From Paenibacillus sp. JCM 18996 (GTDB lineage Bacteria; Bacillota; Bacilli; Paenibacillales; NBRC-103111): a DNA stretch of 38,349 bases. Made by a program: the position numbers and the translations under genes. Location: assembly GCA_001313085.1 (NCBI GenBank), contig BBFE01000043.1:1-38349 (forward strand). Reading direction: 5' to 3'. Each line of letters begins with the position of its first letter. Position 1 is the first letter of the stretch. Positions 36,042 through 38,349 of the stretch are shown one piece after another. The notes beneath the pieces are model-generated. The model ran no database searches and was not told where the DNA came from. It worked only from the letters and a program-made list of their open reading frames with translations.

Positions 36042-36830
36042 ATGGATAACCAGATTATTGTCGGACTTCCCGCTTTTAACGAAGAATCAGCCTGCCAAGA
36101 ATTATAGAAAAAAATCAATCTGTCGGTCCCGAGATGAGAAATGCGCTGCAGATCGTCGTTGTGAATGACGGCAGCACAGATGATACCGGCCGGGTTTTGC
36201 AGGAATTATCGGAAGCGTTTTCGTATGTAAGCTTTGTCACCCATCCAAGCAACCTGGGGCTGGGACAAGCGATGAACACTTTATTCGAATATGTGGTTGA
36301 ACATTACAGCAGCGGCGATATCCTTTTTTACATTAGATGCCGATAATACGCACAATCCGTGCATTATTCCCATTATGGCCGACAAGTTGAAGGCTGAAAA
36401 AAACTGGATCTTGTAATCGCTTCACGTTTTGTTCCAGGAGGAAAGGAGCTTGGCCTGTCCTTATCAAGAAAAAAAATGCTCAGCAGGGGAGCGAGGCTTT
36501 TTTTTCAAGCTTTTCTTTCCGATCGAGAACATCAATGATTATTCCAGCGGATTCAGAGGCTACAGCGTCCAATATTTGAAGAAGGCGATCCATGCTTACC
36601 ATGGCAATCTTATTACTTCGGGCGGTTTTGAATGTACAGCGGAAATTATCGCCAGGTTCAGCAAAATCGGGGTGAAAGCGGCGGAGTACCCTTTGGTGCT
36701 TGAGTACGATTTAAAGGAAGGCAAAAGCAAGATGAGGGTGATGCGCACGATAATGGGGTATTTCAATCTTGTACGCAAAGTAAAGAGACCGTCAGAGACG
36801 AATAACGAGAAAGTGAACAATATGATATGA
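36042..36830 (+). CDS. Family 2 glycosyltransferase (polyprenyl-phosphate sugar synthase-like), frameshifted
   Basis: Start ATG 36,042 after GGGAG. MDNQIIVGLPAFNEESA, then IVVVNDGSTDDTGRVL (nucleotide-sugar Asp) and LDADNTHNP (DxD metal motif), followed by VIASRFVPGGKELGLSLSRK and YSSGFRGYSVQYLKKAI. These are the blocks of dolichol-phosphate-mannose synthase-like GT2 enzymes without C-terminal membrane helices. Breaks near 36,093, 36,328, 36,400, 36,474 and 36,504. About 260 residues. It would charge undecaprenyl phosphate with a sugar in the cytoplasm, supplying the GT-C enzyme encoded upstream. Confidence 0.85.
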
Positions 36831-37193
36831 ACCAGCTTTTTTCTCATCCTGCTTTCGGTGGTCTTGGGGGCAGTCGGGCAGGTGCTTTTAAAATTGGGGG
36901 CCAATAAACTGGTCGGATTTTCGCTTGCATATCCTCATCTTTTCAGGAATGTGCTTCTCATTTTTAAAGCTCCCGAAATTCTCATAGGCCTCGTTTTGTT
37001 CGGTACCAGCTTCCTGCTGTGGATCCAGGTGTTGACCAAATCGCAGCTCAGCTACGCTTACCCTATGGTCAGCCTGGGGTACATTATTGTCGTGACACTT
37101 TCCTACTTTTTTTTGTTCCATGAAACCTTCACTTTAAGCAAAATCATAGGCGTCATAGTTATTCTAGTCGGGGTCATTATCATTAACAGGTAG
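36827..37193 (+). CDS. EamA/SMR-like small membrane protein (ArnE-type flippase)
   Basis: ATG 36,827 overlaps the GT2 stop (ATGA). Shortening a T-run at 36,837-36,842 by one gives MNQLFLILLSVVLGAVGQVL followed by LKLGANKL, the N-terminal pattern of EamA/SMR proteins. Four TM helices in about 121 residues: 1-20, 44-65 (ILIGLVLFGTSFLLWIQVL), 72-92 (YPMVSLGYIIVVTLSYFFL) and 98-119. Small proteins of this type flip lipid-linked sugars (ArnE/ArnF). With the GT2 and GT-C genes it completes a synthase-flippase-transferase set. Confidence 0.8.
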
Positions 37194-37200
37194 GCAAAAA

Positions 37201-37235
37201 AAAGCATCGGCTGCGGCAGGCTGGTGCTTTATTTG
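37201..37235 (+). terminator. Terminator after the glycosylation operon
   Basis: AAAGCA (37,201-37,206) with TGCTTT (37,225-37,230) and partly paired inner bases, followed by ATTT. Confidence 0.5.
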
Positions 37236-37337
37236 GCTAATTTGAACCGGGCGGCAGACTGAAGCGGAAGGCGGTTAGCTTTTTTTCCAAACAAACACAT
37301 ACTAAACTCCTATTCTAACACAAGGTGAAAACAGATT

Positions 37338-38039
37338 ATGGCGGATATTGTTGAGATTATAATAAGATGCTTCGTCACTTTCCTTTTACTGCTGCTGCTG
37401 GCGCATTGGATTGGCAAAGAGATGATCGGCCAGATGACATATCTGCATTATATGTCGGCGATTACCCTAGGGTCGATTGCGGGAAATATGGTGTTTAATA
37501 TCAAGATCAAATTTGTGGATTTTCTCGTGTCCATTGTGCTTTTCGGTGTTATTACCTGGGTACTGGCGTTCATTTCTTTCCGGAACCGGAAGACAAGGAA
37601 ATGGATTGAGGGGGAACCCACGGTCATTATAAAAAAATGGCAGAATCTTGGAAGATCAGATGAAGAAATTCAGCTATACGATCGAACTCTTGAATCAGGG
37701 ACTGAGGAAAAAAAAGGATATTTTTTGATATGAATGAAGTCGATTTTGCGGTGCTCGAGGCGGATGGCAGCTTGTCGGTGCTGAAAAAAAACCGGAATAT
37801 TTGCCGGCCGCCAAAAAAATGATCTGGGCAGCGCCAAGCCCAAGCAGACTCAGTATCCGGTCGAATTGGTGATGGAAGGCCGAATCCTCGAAGACAATCT
37901 GAAAGACGCAGAGATCACAGAGGATTGGTTGAAGAACGAGATGGACAAAAGGGGACTTGCGCTGGAGGACATTTTTTATGCGTTAAAAGGGACGAAGGGG
38001 CAGATATACTTCGATTTGTACGAACAAAAGCGGAAGTAA
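37338..38039 (+). CDS. DUF421 (YetF-type) membrane protein, frameshifted
   Basis: Start ATG 37,338 after AAGGTG. Three TM helices (FVTFLLLLLLAHWIGKEM, MSAITLGSIAGNMVF, FLVSIVLFGVITWVLAFIS) and then the DUF421 domain: EGEPTVIIKNGRILEDQMKK after an A-run correction at 37,631-37,637, and NEVDFAVLEADGSLSVL after others near 37,709 and 37,784. The end reads VMEGRILEDNLKDAEITEDW and IYFDLYEQKRK at 38,039. About 230 residues, full length. The family (YetF, YrbG, YdfS, YkjA) has an unsettled function; some members are linked to spores and germination. Monocistronic. Confidence 0.85.
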
Positions 38040-38118
38040 AAAATTTAACGCTTGATTTTTTTTGTTGAGGTTATTTACCATAGGTTAATATTAATTGAAT
38101 ATCAGACCTCATCAGAAC

Positions 38119-38303
38119 GGTGAGGTAGAGGTCGCGGTTTTTTTATCAGTAGCCTGGTGGAGGTCCCAGCTTAAGACCCTTGATGCCGGAGGAAAGGAAA
38201 AACCGCCGAAGTCCGCGCGTACTGGCCGTGCGGGTTGGGGCCGCTGCCGAAAGGGGCGGAACTGTCACATTTGCGGGATAAGCAGATGTGTTGAGCTATC
38301 TTT
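38119..38303 (+). promoter_or_regulatory. Lysine riboswitch (L-box)
   Basis: Conserved blocks in order: GAGGTAGAGGTCGCG (5' strand of P1 and the AGAGGT core), ATCAGTAGCC, GGAGG, GGAAAGG, ACCGCCGAAGTCCGC (the GCCGAAG core), CTGGCCGTGCGGGTTGGGGC, GAACTGTCA and finally GAGCTATC (38,293-38,300), whose CTATC pairs with GGTAG (38,124-38,128) to close P1. This matches the B. subtilis lysC leader order. The gene it controls (aspartokinase, a dap gene or a lysine transporter) starts beyond the window. Between the DUF421 stop and this element, 38,040-38,118 holds a weak promoter (TTGAGG near 38,065, A+T-rich -10). Confidence 0.88.
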
Positions 38304-38349
38304 TCAAGTATGATGAGGGTAATGACAGCCGCCCGGAGTCTGATACGAT

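Noticed and set aside
1..38349. CRISPR array or cas genes
   Set aside because: No regularly spaced repeats and no Cas protein motifs seen.

Overview
The window looks like a low-to-mid-G+C Gram-positive chromosome, most likely a Paenibacillus or close relative. The evidence is strong GGAGG-type ribosome binding sites, Bacillus-type gene sets (YhbD with the BacE/BacF bactofilins, DUF1540, DUF421/YetF, PxpABC, CysJI) and an L-box lysine riboswitch. A dominant technical feature is that many genes are broken by one- or two-base length errors in homopolymers, mostly extra A or T in runs of six or more and occasionally a missing G. Reading frames become continuous and family-like when these runs are shortened, so most broken genes here are probably intact in the organism. 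Broken genes are therefore annotated as single features and the likely breaks are named.

Region 1 (1 to about 12,865) is an A+T-rich integrated mobile element, with every gene on the + strand. It carries a RadC-like fragment, a YqaJ-type exonuclease with a Rad52-like annealing protein, an LRAT-fold protein, two excisionase-like proteins, a large unknown protein, a smaller unknown protein, a D5/Pri-Rep type SF3 helicase, a tyrosine integrase, a serine recombinase with a repeat-rich upstream site, and a two-gene ATPase plus HNH nuclease module that matches Septu (PtuA/PtuB) anti-phage defence. It ends at a 20-base copy of the 3' end of a tmRNA gene (12,846-12,865) followed by a terminator. This suggests integration at ssrA; the other end lies left of the window.

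Region 2 (12,906-18,738) holds a MazE-like/Doc toxin-antitoxin pair, a truncated DUF1445 hydro-lyase remnant, a DUF488 gene, an operon of YhbD, two bactofilins and a DHA2-type MFS exporter, and a small unknown gene. Region 3 (18,945-25,619) holds a small acetyltransferase, the 5-oxoprolinase genes pxpB-pxpC-pxpA, and sulfite reductase cysJ-cysI on the minus strand. Region 4 (25,910-32,121, minus strand) holds a DUF1540 protein and a UgpBAEC-like ABC importer with an MBL-fold hydrolase at its 3' end.

Region 5 (32,122-38,349) begins with an ORF-free interval that has a good promoter, nested stems and a terminator: a candidate structured RNA of about 430 nt. It is followed by a small unknown gene, a compact UvrC/Cho-like nuclease, a three-gene membrane glycosylation set (GT-C, GT2, EamA-like flippase), a DUF421 protein, and a lysine riboswitch whose target gene lies beyond the right edge.

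The strongest candidates for new biology are the Septu-like module on an ssrA-integrated element, the unclassified 3,216-5,795 genes in the same element, and the candidate RNA at about 32,416-32,850.
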